A stretch of 48,547 bases of DNA from an uncultured Gemmatimonadota bacterium (GCA_902825965.1 CADEDA010000011.1:7535-56081), one strand, 5' to 3'; counted from the first letter of the stretch, positions 1 to 8,126 are shown. The notes: generated by a model not told the origin, from the sequence alone. Program-made: numbers and translations.

Positions 1-72
1 CTTCGCGGCGGGCTTCGCGGCGGGCTTCGCGGCGGGCTTCGCGGCGGGCTTCGCGGCAGGCTTCGCGGCGGG
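1..72. repeat. 12-bp tandem repeat, six units, coding
   Basis: Unit CTTCGCGGCGGG is repeated six times; the fifth copy (49-60) has one substitution, GCAGG for GCGGG. On the minus strand each unit encodes four residues (KPAA in phase), so changes in copy number keep the frame. The array continues to the window edge and its total length is unknown. Confidence 0.9.
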
Positions 73-93
73 CTTCTTGGAACGTGGTGGCAC
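1..93 (-). CDS. KPAA-repeat protein, N-terminus only (partial)
   Basis: The gene runs off the left edge. On the minus strand a GTG at 93-91 is preceded by GGAGG (complement of 101-105) with 7 nt spacing. The 31 visible codons read VPPRSKK followed by six PAAK units, a lysine/alanine/proline tail like those of histone H1-like proteins or of disordered extensions on DNA- or RNA-binding enzymes. The body of the protein is outside the window, so function is unknown. The start is well supported by the Shine-Dalgarno site. The next gene to the right is divergent, so 94-221 carries both promoters. Confidence 0.6.
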   Translation of the reverse strand, partial: MPPRSKKPAAKPAAKPAAKPAAKPAAKPAAK

Positions 94-162
94 GGGGTGA
101 CCTCCGAGAGGTCCAAGGGACATCCGCAAGCTAGACCGCGAGACACGCCGGGGGAATCGCGG

Positions 163-191
163 TTGCTGGCCCTCCGCGGCATCTATAGCTT
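163..191 (+). promoter_or_regulatory. predicted promoter of the TPR-parA-lipoprotein operon
   Basis: TTGCTG (163-168) and TAGCTT (186-191) are separated by exactly 17 bp. The -10 form TAGCTT recurs before two other genes in this window (16222 and 44656). Transcription would begin near 198, giving a leader of about 24 nt before the ATG at 222. No Shine-Dalgarno site is seen. Confidence 0.5.
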
Positions 192-221
192 GTGCGGGAT
201 ACCTGCCTGCCACCCCACGCT

Positions 222-674
222 ATGTCCTTTTGGGACCGCCTCTTCGGCGGCCGCTCTGAATCCGCGCAGAACCGGCAGCGCCTCGATTATCTCAACGAGG
301 CGTTGGTGCTGGAGCGTCAGGGGGACTTCGACGCGGCGGTGACGAGCTACCGGCTGGCACTCCGCGAGCGCCCGGACGATCTCAAGATCCTCCAGAACAT
401 GGCGATCGCGCTGACCAAGATCGGACGCGTGGAGGAGGCGATCCGCGCCTACCGCAAGGCGCTGGAGCTCGACCCCACCCTCTCCGGGGCGCACTACGGA
501 CTCGCCTTCCTCCTCGTGAAGCGGGGTGACGCCGCCGGCGCCGTGAAGCACCTCAGCGCCTTCCTCGCCCATCCGCCCGAAGGACCGGACGCCGCGCGCT
601 GGGTCGCGCACGCGCAGTCCACACTCGACCACCTGCGCGCTCCCGACGGAGCCGCACCTTCCGCCGGGGAGTAG
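222..674 (+). CDS. TPR protein
   Basis: A 150-residue soluble protein that starts MSFWDRLFGG and has no signal peptide. At least three tetratricopeptide units are visible: residues about 22-55 (ALVLERQGDFDAAVTSYRLA), 56-89 (NMAIALTKIGRVEEAIRAYR) and 90-123 (AHYGLAFLLVKRGDAAGAVK), each with the usual small and aromatic positions. TPR arrays act as protein-binding scaffolds; the partner is not known. A GTG at 192 is in frame but would sit directly on the predicted -10 box, so ATG 222 is preferred. The stop lies 2 nt before the start of the ParA-like gene, so the two are surely co-transcribed and may act together. Confidence 0.8.
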   Translation: MSFWDRLFGGRSESAQNRQRLDYLNEALVLERQGDFDAAVTSYRLALRERPDDLKILQNMAIALTKIGRVEEAIRAYRKALELDPTLSGAHYGLAFLLVKRGDAAGAVKHLSAFLAHPPEGPDAARWVAHAQSTLDHLRAPDGAAPSAGE

Positions 675-676
675 AC

Positions 677-1447
677 GTGGGGACCGTCCTCGCGATCGTG
701 AGTCAGAAGGGTGGCGTCGGCAAGACGACCACGGCCGTGAACCTTGCGGCGGCGTTCGCGCGCCGCGGACTCAAGACGCTGCTCGTTGATGTCGATCCGC
801 AGGGATCGGTGCGGTTCGGCGCGGGCCTGCGCCGCGGGCACCCGACCTACGGTTTCGCCGACCACCTCTCCGGGGAGCGCTCACTGCGCGACGTGCTCCT
901 GCCCACCACCCTGCCTTGGCTGCGGGTGATGCTCGCCGGCAGCGTGACCGATGCGGTGGACCATACGCGCTACCAGGAGCAGATCGCCTCGAGCGACCTG
1001 CTCGCCCGCATGCTCGCCGCCGCCAGCGAACGCTGCGACATCGTGGTCGTGGATACGCCCCCGGGCCTGGGGCCGGTCACGCGGGGCACGCTGGCCGCCT
1101 CCGACCGGGTCCTCATCCCGCTGCAGGCCGAACCGCTCGCGCTGCAGACGACCCCGCAGATCCTCCGCGGGGTACAGGATATCGTGACCCAACACGCGAA
1201 GCTGACGTTCGACGGGATCCTCCTCACGATGTACGAGTCGGGCAATCCCGCCTGCGAGACCACCGCGGCGTACATCCGCGAGAAGGTGCCGGCGCATCTC
1301 ATGCTGGACATCGTCGTGCCGCGCAGCCACGCGGTCGCGGAGGCGTTCGCGGCCGGCCAGCCGGCCGTGGTCCGGGCCCCGGCGGACGGGGCCTCGCAGG
1401 CGTACGTGAACCTCGCGACGCGCCTCGCCGAACGCCTCGGCCTGTGA
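677..1447 (+). CDS. ParA/MinD-family ATPase
   Basis: A 256-residue P-loop ATPase. The deviant Walker A motif KGGVGKTT is at residues 11-18 and is followed by the AVNLAAAFARRG helix. The A' motif LLVDVDPQGS is near residue 36 and the Walker B-like stretch IVVVDTPPG near residue 121. This family switches between monomer and DNA- or membrane-bound dimer and positions chromosomes, plasmids or protein complexes. No parB gene is nearby. The partner may instead be the TPR protein immediately upstream (2 nt gap) or the lipoprotein downstream (ATGA-type overlap at 1445-1449). Start is GTG at 677. An orphan ParA that places an envelope or cytoplasmic complex is plausible, but this is inference. Confidence 0.85.
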   Translation: MGTVLAIVSQKGGVGKTTTAVNLAAAFARRGLKTLLVDVDPQGSVRFGAGLRRGHPTYGFADHLSGERSLRDVLLPTTLPWLRVMLAGSVTDAVDHTRYQEQIASSDLLARMLAAASERCDIVVVDTPPGLGPVTRGTLAASDRVLIPLQAEPLALQTTPQILRGVQDIVTQHAKLTFDGILLTMYESGNPACETTAAYIREKVPAHLMLDIVVPRSHAVAEAFAAGQPAVVRAPADGASQAYVNLATRLAERLGL

Positions 1448-2286
1448 TGCGGTGGCGGGCGCGACGCCTGCAAGGCCTGCGGCGCCTCGTGGCGCCGGTG
1501 GTCACCGCCGTCGCGACGCTCGGCGCCAGCCTTGGCGCCGGCCTAGTCACCAGCCTGGGCGGCTGTGCCGACTTCGGTGGCGCCGATGAGGTCGCAATCA
1601 TCGAGTTCGACAGCATCCCCTACCCGGCCGTCCTCGCGGGGGACTCCTTGCGCGACTCGCTCGGCGTGGTCCGCCCGCTCCGTGCACTCGCCTTCAACGG
1701 CAGCGGGGACGTGCTCCCGGCGGTGGACTTCGACTTCTTCACGACCGACACCGGCGCCACCATCGACACGGCGGGGGTCCTGCGGGTGACCCGCCGCGAC
1801 GGCACGGTGCGCGTGGTCGCGGCGACCGCGGGCCTGCAGAGTGCCGCCCGCACCGTGCGCGTGACGCGCCGCCCCGACACGACCTTCGCCAGCACGGCGC
1901 TCGTGGACACACTCGTCTACGCGGTGCCCGACGGGCCCGCCAACGTCGCCGAACTCAAGCTCGCCCTGCGCACACGGGACACGGTGGGTGGCGTGGGCGT
2001 GAACGTCCCCGGCTGGCTGGTGCGCTGGCGGGTCGTCCACAATGGTGATACTCTCGGGCTCGCCGACACGCTGCTCGTCGCCCTGCAGAGCGCGTCCGGT
2101 CGGCGGGGACAGCTCGACACGACGGCCGCGGATGGTGCGTCGACGCGTCGGCTGCGCCTCTTCGCCAACCGCCTCACCGTGCTCGCCGACAGCTTCTTCG
2201 TGATCGCCGACGTTCGGTTCCACGGTGCGACCGTGCCGGGGAGCCCCGTCCGCTACACCGTCCACATCCGCCCGCCGTCGCCCTGA
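1447..2286 (+). CDS. putative lipoprotein with Ig-like (BIG2-type) domain
   Basis: A 279-residue protein with a long Arg-rich N-terminus, a hydrophobic stretch and a lipobox-like LGGC near residue 38, so it is probably exported and lipidated. Residues about 75-135 resemble a bacterial Ig-like BIG2 domain (an F-x-T-D pattern, ATIDTAGVLRVTRRDGTVRV, closing with ARTVRVTRR). The rest is beta-rich with no recognised family. The start codon overlaps the parA stop (TGATG), which implies translational coupling. The odd pairing of a ParA-like ATPase with a lipoprotein may mean a shared envelope role, but I cannot show it. Confidence 0.65.
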   Translation: MRWRARRLQGLRRLVAPVVTAVATLGASLGAGLVTSLGGCADFGGADEVAIIEFDSIPYPAVLAGDSLRDSLGVVRPLRALAFNGSGDVLPAVDFDFFTTDTGATIDTAGVLRVTRRDGTVRVVAATAGLQSAARTVRVTRRPDTTFASTALVDTLVYAVPDGPANVAELKLALRTRDTVGGVGVNVPGWLVRWRVVHNGDTLGLADTLLVALQSASGRRGQLDTTAADGASTRRLRLFANRLTVLADSFFVIADVRFHGATVPGSPVRYTVHIRPPSP

Positions 2287-2308
2287 CCTTCCCACTCCCG
2301 GGCCGCAC

Positions 2309-4129
2309 GTGAATCACGTCAATGGTGGTCCCCGCCCCGCGCCGACGACCCTCACGGCGCTGTTCTTCCAGACGCTCGAGCGCTTCAACGCGCCCGACGC
2401 CTACCAGTTCAAGAAGGACGGGAAGTACACCCCGATCTCGCACGCGACGGTGCTGGAACGGTCGCGGCACCTCTCGCTCGGCCTCACCGCCATCGGGGTG
2501 CAGCGCGGCGACCGTGTGGGCCTGATGTCGGAGAACCGCCCCGAGTGGGCGCTCACCGACTGGGCCTGCCTCTGCAGCGGCATGACCGACGTGCCCATCT
2601 ACCCCACGCTGCCGGCGGACCAGATCGTCCACCCGCTCAACGACTCGGGGGCCGTGGCGCTGTTCGTCTCCACGCCGGACCAGGCGAGCAAGGCGGCGTC
2701 GGTGCGGGCGCAACTCAAGACGGTGCGCACGATCATCTCGTTCACGACGCCGAAGCCCATCGGCGCGGACATGACGCTCGCCGAGCTCGAGGCCAAGGGC
2801 AAGGCGCTGGACGTCGCGGGCAAGGCGGACGAGTGGCGCGCGGCGGCGCTCACCGTGAAGCCGGACGACCTGGCGACGCTCATCTACACCTCGGGCACCA
2901 CCGGCCTGCCCAAGGGCGTGATGCTGACGCACGACAACATCGCCTCCAACGTCCAGTCGTCGCGCGACCGCCTCACCATCCGGCAGGGCGAGGTGGCGCT
3001 GAGCTTCCTCCCGCTGTCGCACATCTTCGAGCGTACGGGCGACTATTTCTGGTTCACGAGCGGCGTGAGCATCGCGTACGCCGAGAGCATCGACACGGTG
3101 CCGTTCAACCTCTCGGAGGTGAAACCGCACTACGCGATGAGCGTCCCACGGCTGTTCGAGAAGATGTACGCCCGGGTGCTCGAGAACGCCGTCTCGGGCG
3201 GGGCGCTCAAGGCGAGGATCTTCGGCTGGGCGCGTGACGTGGCCGATCGCTGGGCCAACGAGAAGCTCGCCGGTCGCGAACCCGGGGCCTTCCTCGGCTG
3301 GCAGTACGGGCTCGCGCAGAGGCTGGTGTTCAGCAAGCTCAAGGAGCGCACCGGCGGCCGGCTGCGCTTCTTCGTGTCCGGCGGCGCGCCACTCGCGCCG
3401 TCGATCAACAAGTTCTTCTACGCCGCGGGCCTCACGATCCTGGAGGGCTACGGCCTCACCGAGACCTCGCCCGTGATCGCCGTGAGCGGCGAGAAGTCCA
3501 TCCGGATCGGCTCGGTGGGCAAGGTCGTGAGTGGTGTGGAGGTGCGGATCGCCGAGGACGGCGAGATCCTCACCAAGGGGCCCCACGTGATGAAGGGCTA
3601 TTTCAACCGCCCGGATGCCACGGCGGAGGCGATCGATCCCGACGGCTGGTTCCACACCGGCGACATCGGTGTGCTGGAGGACGGCTACCTCCGCATCACC
3701 GACCGCAAGAAGGACATCATCGTGACCGCCGGCGGCAAGAACATCGCGCCGCAGCCGATCGAGAACCGCGTGAAGATGAACAAGTACGTCTCGCAGGCGG
3801 TGATGATCGGCGACAAGCGGAAGTTCCCGGTGATCCTGATCGTGCCCAACTGGGACAACCTCGAGAAGTGGGCCGGCCTCAAGAACATCATCTGGACGCA
3901 GCGTTCGCAACTGCTGGAGATGCCGACCATCCGCGCGAAGATGGACAAGGAAGTGCGCAGCCAGCTCGACGGATTGGCCAGCTTCGAGTCGCCCAAGAAG
4001 ATCGCGTTGCTCGAGCACGACTTCTCGATCGAGCGCGGCGAGCTCACGCCCAAGCTCAGCGTGAAGCGGCGCGTCATCGACCAGACCTACAAGGCGGTGA
4101 TCGACGCCCTGTACGAGGGCGACGACTGA
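2309..4129 (+). CDS. long-chain acyl-CoA synthetase (AMP-forming)
   Basis: A 606-residue member of the ANL superfamily, activating fatty acids as acyl-AMP and then acyl-CoA. Visible motifs: the phosphate-binding loop LIYTSGTTGLPKGVMLTHDN (residues about 191-210), EGYGLTETSPV, the ATP/ribose motif GWFHTGDIG and the hinge ITDRKKDIIVTAGGKNIAPQ. The last lysine-containing segment (GELTPKLSVKRR) is intact. Length matches bacterial long-chain FACS/FadD15-like enzymes. Start chosen as GTG 2309, the first plausible codon after the preceding stop; a longer frame would overlap the lipoprotein gene. It is convergent with the next gene. Substrate chain length cannot be read from sequence. Confidence 0.9.
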   Translation: MNHVNGGPRPAPTTLTALFFQTLERFNAPDAYQFKKDGKYTPISHATVLERSRHLSLGLTAIGVQRGDRVGLMSENRPEWALTDWACLCSGMTDVPIYPTLPADQIVHPLNDSGAVALFVSTPDQASKAASVRAQLKTVRTIISFTTPKPIGADMTLAELEAKGKALDVAGKADEWRAAALTVKPDDLATLIYTSGTTGLPKGVMLTHDNIASNVQSSRDRLTIRQGEVALSFLPLSHIFERTGDYFWFTSGVSIAYAESIDTVPFNLSEVKPHYAMSVPRLFEKMYARVLENAVSGGALKARIFGWARDVADRWANEKLAGREPGAFLGWQYGLAQRLVFSKLKERTGGRLRFFVSGGAPLAPSINKFFYAAGLTILEGYGLTETSPVIAVSGEKSIRIGSVGKVVSGVEVRIAEDGEILTKGPHVMKGYFNRPDATAEAIDPDGWFHTGDIGVLEDGYLRITDRKKDIIVTAGGKNIAPQPIENRVKMNKYVSQAVMIGDKRKFPVILIVPNWDNLEKWAGLKNIIWTQRSQLLEMPTIRAKMDKEVRSQLDGLASFESPKKIALLEHDFSIERGELTPKLSVKRRVIDQTYKAVIDALYEGDD

Positions 4130-4156
4130 CCGCCCTGCGCCCGAGGCGGCGTCGGC

Positions 4157-4858
4157 TCAGCGCCGGCGCAGGCTGACCGGCGCGCTCCGGGCCTCGCGTT
4201 CCGCGACCCATTCCGCGGCATCGCGCGCGAGTTCCCGCGTGTCCGCCGGTCGCGGCATCGATGCCACCGCCAGGACGCGGCCGCCGACACTCGTCGCGCG
4301 GACCGCGTCCTCAACCAGCCGGCGCGCGGACGCCATCGCCGGGTCACCGTCGAGCGCGACGGCGCGGAAGGTCGCGTCACCGAACGGCACGACGCTCACC
4401 AGGCCCTCCACACGCGCGACGGACTCGCCCAGCACCGTCGGGACCGCGGTGGCCATCACTACCACCGTGACCTCGGCGGCGACAGCCAGCGACTCGGCCA
4501 GCGCGGCATAGCGGCCGGTGAGCAGCACCGCTCCACCGGGCTCGGCCAGTCCCAGCAGCGCCACCACGCGCTCGAGGGAGGGCTCCCACGCGGCGTCGGC
4601 ATCCCCGGACGCTGCGCGAGCGGCCGTTGCACGCGCCGCGTCGAGTGTCGCGTCGAGCGCCGCGTCCGGAGCGGAAGCCGTGGGCTTGGGCGCGAACACG
4701 GCGACGCCGTTCTCGAAGCGCAGTTCCAGCTGGCAGACCGGGCAGCCGGCGAATCCACGTCGGAGGTCACGGCCGTCGACCTGGCTGGCCACGACCACCA
4801 GCGGCGTCGCGACGTGCGGGTTGGGACAACGGAGGCGTTCGGCGAGATCGAGTCGCAC
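4157..4858 (-). CDS. zinc-ribbon plus degenerate methyltransferase-like protein
   Basis: I do not recognise a named family. With a GTG start at 4858 the protein has 233 residues. The N-terminus has a Trm112-like pattern: LRCPNPH near residue 10 and GCPVCQLELR near residue 37, giving up to three Cys and one His for metal binding. The C-terminal half looks like a worn Rossmann methyltransferase: GGAVLLTGRYAALAES in place of the SAM-binding glycine loop, then VVPFGDATFRAVALDG and GGRVLAVASM, where methyltransferases have their acidic, F-D-V and GG(R/K) strands. The SAM loop lacks the usual GxGxG. Coding is supported by strongly biased third positions, and the gene is divergent from the YbdK-like gene. 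The start is uncertain because no clear Shine-Dalgarno site is seen. Confidence 0.6.
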   Translation of the reverse strand: MRLDLAERLRCPNPHVATPLVVVASQVDGRDLRRGFAGCPVCQLELRFENGVAVFAPKPTASAPDAALDATLDAARATAARAASGDADAAWEPSLERVVALLGLAEPGGAVLLTGRYAALAESLAVAAEVTVVVMATAVPTVLGESVARVEGLVSVVPFGDATFRAVALDGDPAMASARRLVEDAVRATSVGGRVLAVASMPRPADTRELARDAAEWVAEREARSAPVSLRRR

Positions 4859-5027
4859 GACGGCGGGCAGTGGTGGGGGAGCACAACGGAACCGCGGGAC
4901 CAGCGCGACGCAAGTCTGGCACCTCGCGTCGCCCGCAGGGTAAGATACGGCTCCCGCGCGTGTGCCCGTAGCGGTTGCCTGGCCTGCCGCGCGCACGCGG
5001 TCCCCGCGAACCTCCTAGGAGCGTGCC

Positions 5028-6161
5028 ATGCTCGAGTTCGCGTCGTCGGAGCCCTTCACGCTCGGCGTCGAAGTGGAACTGCAGATCGTCGACCAGCACG
5101 CCCGCGACCTCGCGGCCAAGGCCCCGCAGCTGCTCTCCCGCTGGAGCGGCGGCGCCAAGGTGCAGCCCGAGATCTTCCAGTCGATGATCGAGCTGAACAC
5201 CGGCATCTGCCACACGGCGGTGGACGCCGAGGCGGACCTGCGGGCGACCGCGGAGCCACTGCTCTCGCTCGCGTCGGAGCTGGGGGTGCGCTTCATCGCG
5301 ACGGGCACGCACCCCACCGCACGCTACCAGGAGCGCAAGCTGTTCCCGGCCGAGCGCTACCACGGATTGATCGCGCGCAACCAATGGATCGCGCGGCGCC
5401 TGCTGATCTTCGGGCTGCACGTGCATCTCGGCATGAAGGACCCCGAGACCTGCATCGCGGTGCAGAACGAGCTGCTCCGGGAGCTCGGCCTGCTGCTGGC
5501 CTGCTCCACGAGCTCACCGTACTGGCAGGGTGAGGCGACCGGCTTGGCGTCGTCGCGGATCACGGTGTTCGAGGCGATGCCCACCGGCGGCATGCCGCAG
5601 CTCGTGCACGACTGGACCGAGTTCTGCGAACTCGTCGCCACCCTGCAGCGCGCCCACGCGATCACGTCGCTCAAGGACCTCTGGTGGGACCTGCGTCCGA
5701 GCCCGCGCTACGGCACGCTGGAGATCCGGGTCTGCGACGGCCTCGCGACGCTGCGTGAGACCGCGATGATCGTGGCGCTCGCGCAGGGCCTGGCCCGCGA
5801 GGCGGGCGACCGGGTCGACGGCGGGCGCGGCCGCACGTTCCCGCCGGCCTGGCGGATCCGCGAGAACAAGTGGCGCGCGTCACGGCACGGCTTGGATGCG
5901 GATCTGATCGTGGAGGACGACGGCACGTCGCGCCCCGCGCGCGAGCACCTGCGCTCGACCGTCGCACGGCTGGAGGCCGGCGGCTTCCTGCGCGGCAACG
6001 AGGCCTACCTGCCGGCGCTGCGGGCGCTCGCGGCCGGTGCGCCCACCAGCGCGGAGCGGCAGCGTGCGGTGTACGAGCGCACGCAGAGTTTCGACGCGGT
6101 TTCCGAGTCGCTGGCGGCCGAGTTCGAGGAGGACATCCTCGCCGGCGTCGGCCGCGACTAG
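5028..6161 (+). CDS. carboxylate-amine ligase, YbdK/GCS2 family
   Basis: A 377-residue protein, close to the usual length of YbdK-type enzymes (about 370). It has the glutamate-cysteine ligase 2 signatures: FTLGVEVELQIVD with the metal-binding acidic residues (residues about 10-22), TGTHPTARY, LHVHLGMKD, SSPYWQGEATGLASSR and WWDLRPSPRYGTLEIRVCD. The family has weak glutamate-cysteine ligase activity in E. coli and is generally an ATP-grasp-like carboxylate-amine ligase of uncertain natural substrate. The start is set by AGGAG at 5017-5021, 6 nt before the ATG. It is a single gene with its own upstream region. A TAAGAT element about 80 nt upstream could be its -10 box. Confidence 0.9.
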   Translation: MLEFASSEPFTLGVEVELQIVDQHARDLAAKAPQLLSRWSGGAKVQPEIFQSMIELNTGICHTAVDAEADLRATAEPLLSLASELGVRFIATGTHPTARYQERKLFPAERYHGLIARNQWIARRLLIFGLHVHLGMKDPETCIAVQNELLRELGLLLACSTSSPYWQGEATGLASSRITVFEAMPTGGMPQLVHDWTEFCELVATLQRAHAITSLKDLWWDLRPSPRYGTLEIRVCDGLATLRETAMIVALAQGLAREAGDRVDGGRGRTFPPAWRIRENKWRASRHGLDADLIVEDDGTSRPAREHLRSTVARLEAGGFLRGNEAYLPALRALAAGAPTSAERQRAVYERTQSFDAVSESLAAEFEEDILAGVGRD

Positions 6162-6216
6162 GCAGGACGTTGGATGGCGGAGGTCGGAGTGGCTCGCGCG
6201 GTTGCTGGCGGGGTTG

Positions 6217-6939
6217 CTAGCTGCGCGCGATGCGCAGCTCCTCGACATCGACGTGGGCCGGCCGCGTGACCGCCCACACCACGGCGTCGGCGACGTCGGC
6301 CGCGTGCAGCATCTCGGCCCGCGAGGGCAAGTGCGCGGAGCCATCGGGATCGTGGTCGTCCCAGAGAGCGGTGTCGGTGGCGGCCGGCGATACCAGCGTC
6401 GCGCGCACGCCGCTCCCGCGCGATTCGGCGCGCAAGGTCTCGTGCATCGCGCGCACCGCGTGCTTGCTGGCGGCGTAGGTCGCGTTCGCGGGGAACACCG
6501 CGCGGTCGGCCACCGAGCCGATGGTCACCACGTGGCCGCTGCCGCGGCTCCGCATGCCCGCCAGGAAGGCGCGCGTGAGACGCAGGGGTGCCGCGACGTT
6601 CAACTGCAACGCCGTGTCGATCGCGCGGTCCTCGGTGGCTTCCACCACCGCGAGCGGGAAGCTTCCCGCCGCGTGCACGAGGATGTCGGGCTCACCGCGC
6701 AGCGCGAGTCGCGTGGCCTGCACCACGCGCGCGCACTCGTCGGCGCGCGTGAGGTCGGCCGGCAGGGCCAGCGCCCCGTGACCGAGCTCCGCGGCCAGTG
6801 CTTCGAGCGCGGTGGCGGTCCGCGCGACCGCGACCACACGAGCCCCCCGGCCCGCCAGCGCCCGCGCCGTCGCCGCCCCGATGCCCCGTGAGGCACCGGT
6901 GACCAGCGCCGTCCGGCCCGCGAGTTCGTGCGCGCTCAC
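6217..6939 (-). CDS. short-chain dehydrogenase/reductase
   Basis: A 240-residue classical SDR. It shows the nucleotide-binding TGASRGIG at 14-21, HAAG at 89-92 (NNAG position), Asn114, Ser142, and Tyr155-x3-Lys159 in YAASK, so the catalytic tetrad is complete. An arginine-rich stretch after beta2 suggests NADPH. It lies 33 nt downstream of folE on the same strand and so ends the ptps-folE-SDR operon. In that setting a sepiapterin-reductase-like or other pterin side-chain reductase is a reasonable guess. Sequence alone would equally allow a FabG-like oxidoreductase. Start is GTG at 6939. Confidence 0.85.
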   Translation of the reverse strand: MSAHELAGRTALVTGASRGIGAATARALAGRGARVVAVARTATALEALAAELGHGALALPADLTRADECARVVQATRLALRGEPDILVHAAGSFPLAVVEATEDRAIDTALQLNVAAPLRLTRAFLAGMRSRGSGHVVTIGSVADRAVFPANATYAASKHAVRAMHETLRAESRGSGVRATLVSPAATDTALWDDHDPDGSAHLPSRAEMLHAADVADAVVWAVTRPAHVDVEELRIARS

Positions 6940-6972
6940 GGGTGCGTCAGCCGCGGCCGGGCGGACATCCGC

Positions 6973-7602
6973 TCACCGCGAGCCGGTGGAGCCGTAGGCG
7001 AGACGCAGGAACTCGTGCCGCGTCATCGCGTCGTCACGGAACGAGCCGCGCAGCGCCGACGTGATGGTGCGCGAGGCCTGCTTCTCCACGCCACGCATCA
7101 TCATGCAGAGATGCTCGCACTCGATCACCACGCCGACCCCTTCGGGCTTGAGCACCTCCTCGATCGCCTCGGCCACCTGCTCCGTGAGCCGCTCCTGCAC
7201 CTGCAGGCGGCGCGCGAAGATCTCGACGATCCGGGGCAGCTTGCTGAGGCCCACGATGCGGCCGTTGGGGATGTAGGCGATGTGCGCCTTGCCGAAGAAC
7301 GGGAGCATGTGGTGCTCGCACATCGAGTACAGCTCGATGTCACGCACCATCACCATCGAGTGATGGTCCTCCTCGAACACCGCATCGCCCACCACGTCGG
7401 CCACCGACATGCCGTACCCGCGGGTGAGCCAGCTCATGGACTTGGCGACGCGCTCGGGCGTCTTGAGGAGCCCCTCGCGCGCCGGGTCCTCGCCGATCAG
7501 CTCGAGCTCGCGGCGGATGATGTTCTCGAACTCCAGCATCCGGTCGCCGCGGATGGGCGGATCGGCTTCGAACTGGTCGGATCCCGAGATCGGCTTGGCC
7601 AT
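6973..7602 (-). CDS. folE: GTP cyclohydrolase I
   Basis: Opens the purine ring of GTP and rearranges it to 7,8-dihydroneopterin triphosphate, the entry to folate, biopterin and queuosine pathways. With the ATG at 7602 the protein has 209 residues. Zinc ligands are visible in [16 protein letters not shown] and in [15 protein letters not shown], both near-invariant type IA motifs, so this is the zinc-dependent FolE and not FolE2. The start was chosen as the ATG 13 nt after the upstream gene's stop, with GAGG just before it; ATGs at 7629 and 7638 are also in frame and would overlap the upstream gene. It sits between the PTPS-like gene and the SDR. Confidence 0.95.
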   Translation of the reverse strand: MAKPISGSDQFEADPPIRGDRMLEFENIIRRELELIGEDPAREGLLKTPERVAKSMSWLTRGYGMSVADVVGDAVFEEDHHSMVMVRDIELYSMCEHHMLPFFGKAHIAYIPNGRIVGLSKLPRIVEIFARRLQVQERLTEQVAEAIEEVLKPEGVGVVIECEHLCMMMRGVEKQASRTITSALRGSFRDDAMTRHEFLRLAYGSTGSR

Positions 7603-7615
7603 GATCCTCGCCGCC

Positions 7616-8029
7616 TCAGCGGCCGTCATACTCGACATACTGATTCTCCGTCTCCCAGAGCTTGAGCTTGGCGAGTCGCGCGGGCGCGACGGCCGGCGCG
7701 AGGATGCGCCAGCACGCCAAGACAAGGTTCTCAGTGCTCGGGATAGTTCCCGACATGAAGGGGACGTCGAGATTCAGGTTCTTGTGGTCCACCACGTCGA
7801 CGATCTCGCGCTCGACGATGGCCTTGATGTCGGCGAGGTTCACGACGAAGCCCGTGCGGGGCTCCACGGCGCCTTCGACCGTGACCTCGAGGGTATAGTT
7901 GTGCCCGTGCCAGTTCGGGTTGTTGCACTTGCCGAACAGGCGCTGGTTCTCGGCGTCGCTGAGCGCCGGATTGTAGACGCGGTGCGCCGCGTTGAACCGG
8001 ACGATGCGGGTGATGGAGACGATGGACAT
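7616..8029 (-). CDS. 6-pyruvoyl-tetrahydropterin synthase / QueD family, C-X5-HGH type
   Basis: A 137-residue T-fold enzyme that acts on dihydroneopterin triphosphate made by FolE. Zinc ligands are His16 (AAHRV), His41 and His43 (HGH). The catalytic Cys35 lies in [11 protein letters not shown], which is C-X5-HGH, the spacing of animal PTPS, while E. coli-type QueD has C-X3-HGH. Other PTPS-like features are [11 protein letters not shown] (59-69), the Asp81-His82 pair in [15 protein letters not shown] and Glu126. Downstream lie folE and an SDR, so the pathway may be tetrahydrobiopterin. A 6-carboxytetrahydropterin synthase (QueD) role for queuosine remains possible. The ATG is 6 nt after a TAATGT box, so the transcript may be leaderless. 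Confidence 0.9.
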   Translation of the reverse strand: MSIVSITRIVRFNAAHRVYNPALSDAENQRLFGKCNNPNWHGHNYTLEVTVEGAVEPRTGFVVNLADIKAIVEREIVDVVDHKNLNLDVPFMSGTIPSTENLVLACWRILAPAVAPARLAKLKLWETENQYVEYDGR

Positions 8030-8035
8030 ATGGTT

Positions 8036-8041
8036 ACATTA
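8036..8041 (-). promoter_or_regulatory. -10 box of the ptps-folE-SDR operon (leaderless type)
   Basis: On the minus strand TAATGT is followed by exactly 6 nt (aaccat) and the ATG of the PTPS-like gene. There is no room for a Shine-Dalgarno site. No good TTG-type -35 is seen 17 bp upstream. Confidence 0.45.
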
Positions 8042-8094
8042 AGCCTGTATCGGGAGCCGGGGTTCCGCGAGGGACCGACCCGGGTCCGGGAACG

Positions 8095-8126
8095 CCGAAG
8101 CCCCGTCCCTGGGGACGGGGCTTCGG
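8095..8126. other. 15-bp perfect hairpin in a divergent intergenic region
   Basis: CCGAAGCCCCGTCCC (8095-8109) is exactly complementary to 8112-8126, leaving a 2-nt centre (in RNA the inner pairs would open). No T-run follows directly on either strand; the nearest is T6 about 25 nt downstream on the plus strand. Because the flanking genes are divergent, an ordinary end-of-operon terminator is not expected here. Confidence 0.7.

Noticed and set aside
1-72. Short regular repeats resembling a CRISPR array
   Set aside because: Period is 12 bp without spacers, and the array is coding (KPAA units).
2174-4018. 614-codon minus-strand frame opposite the acyl-CoA ligase
   Set aside because: Composition is typical of an antisense shadow, and the plus strand has complete ANL motifs.
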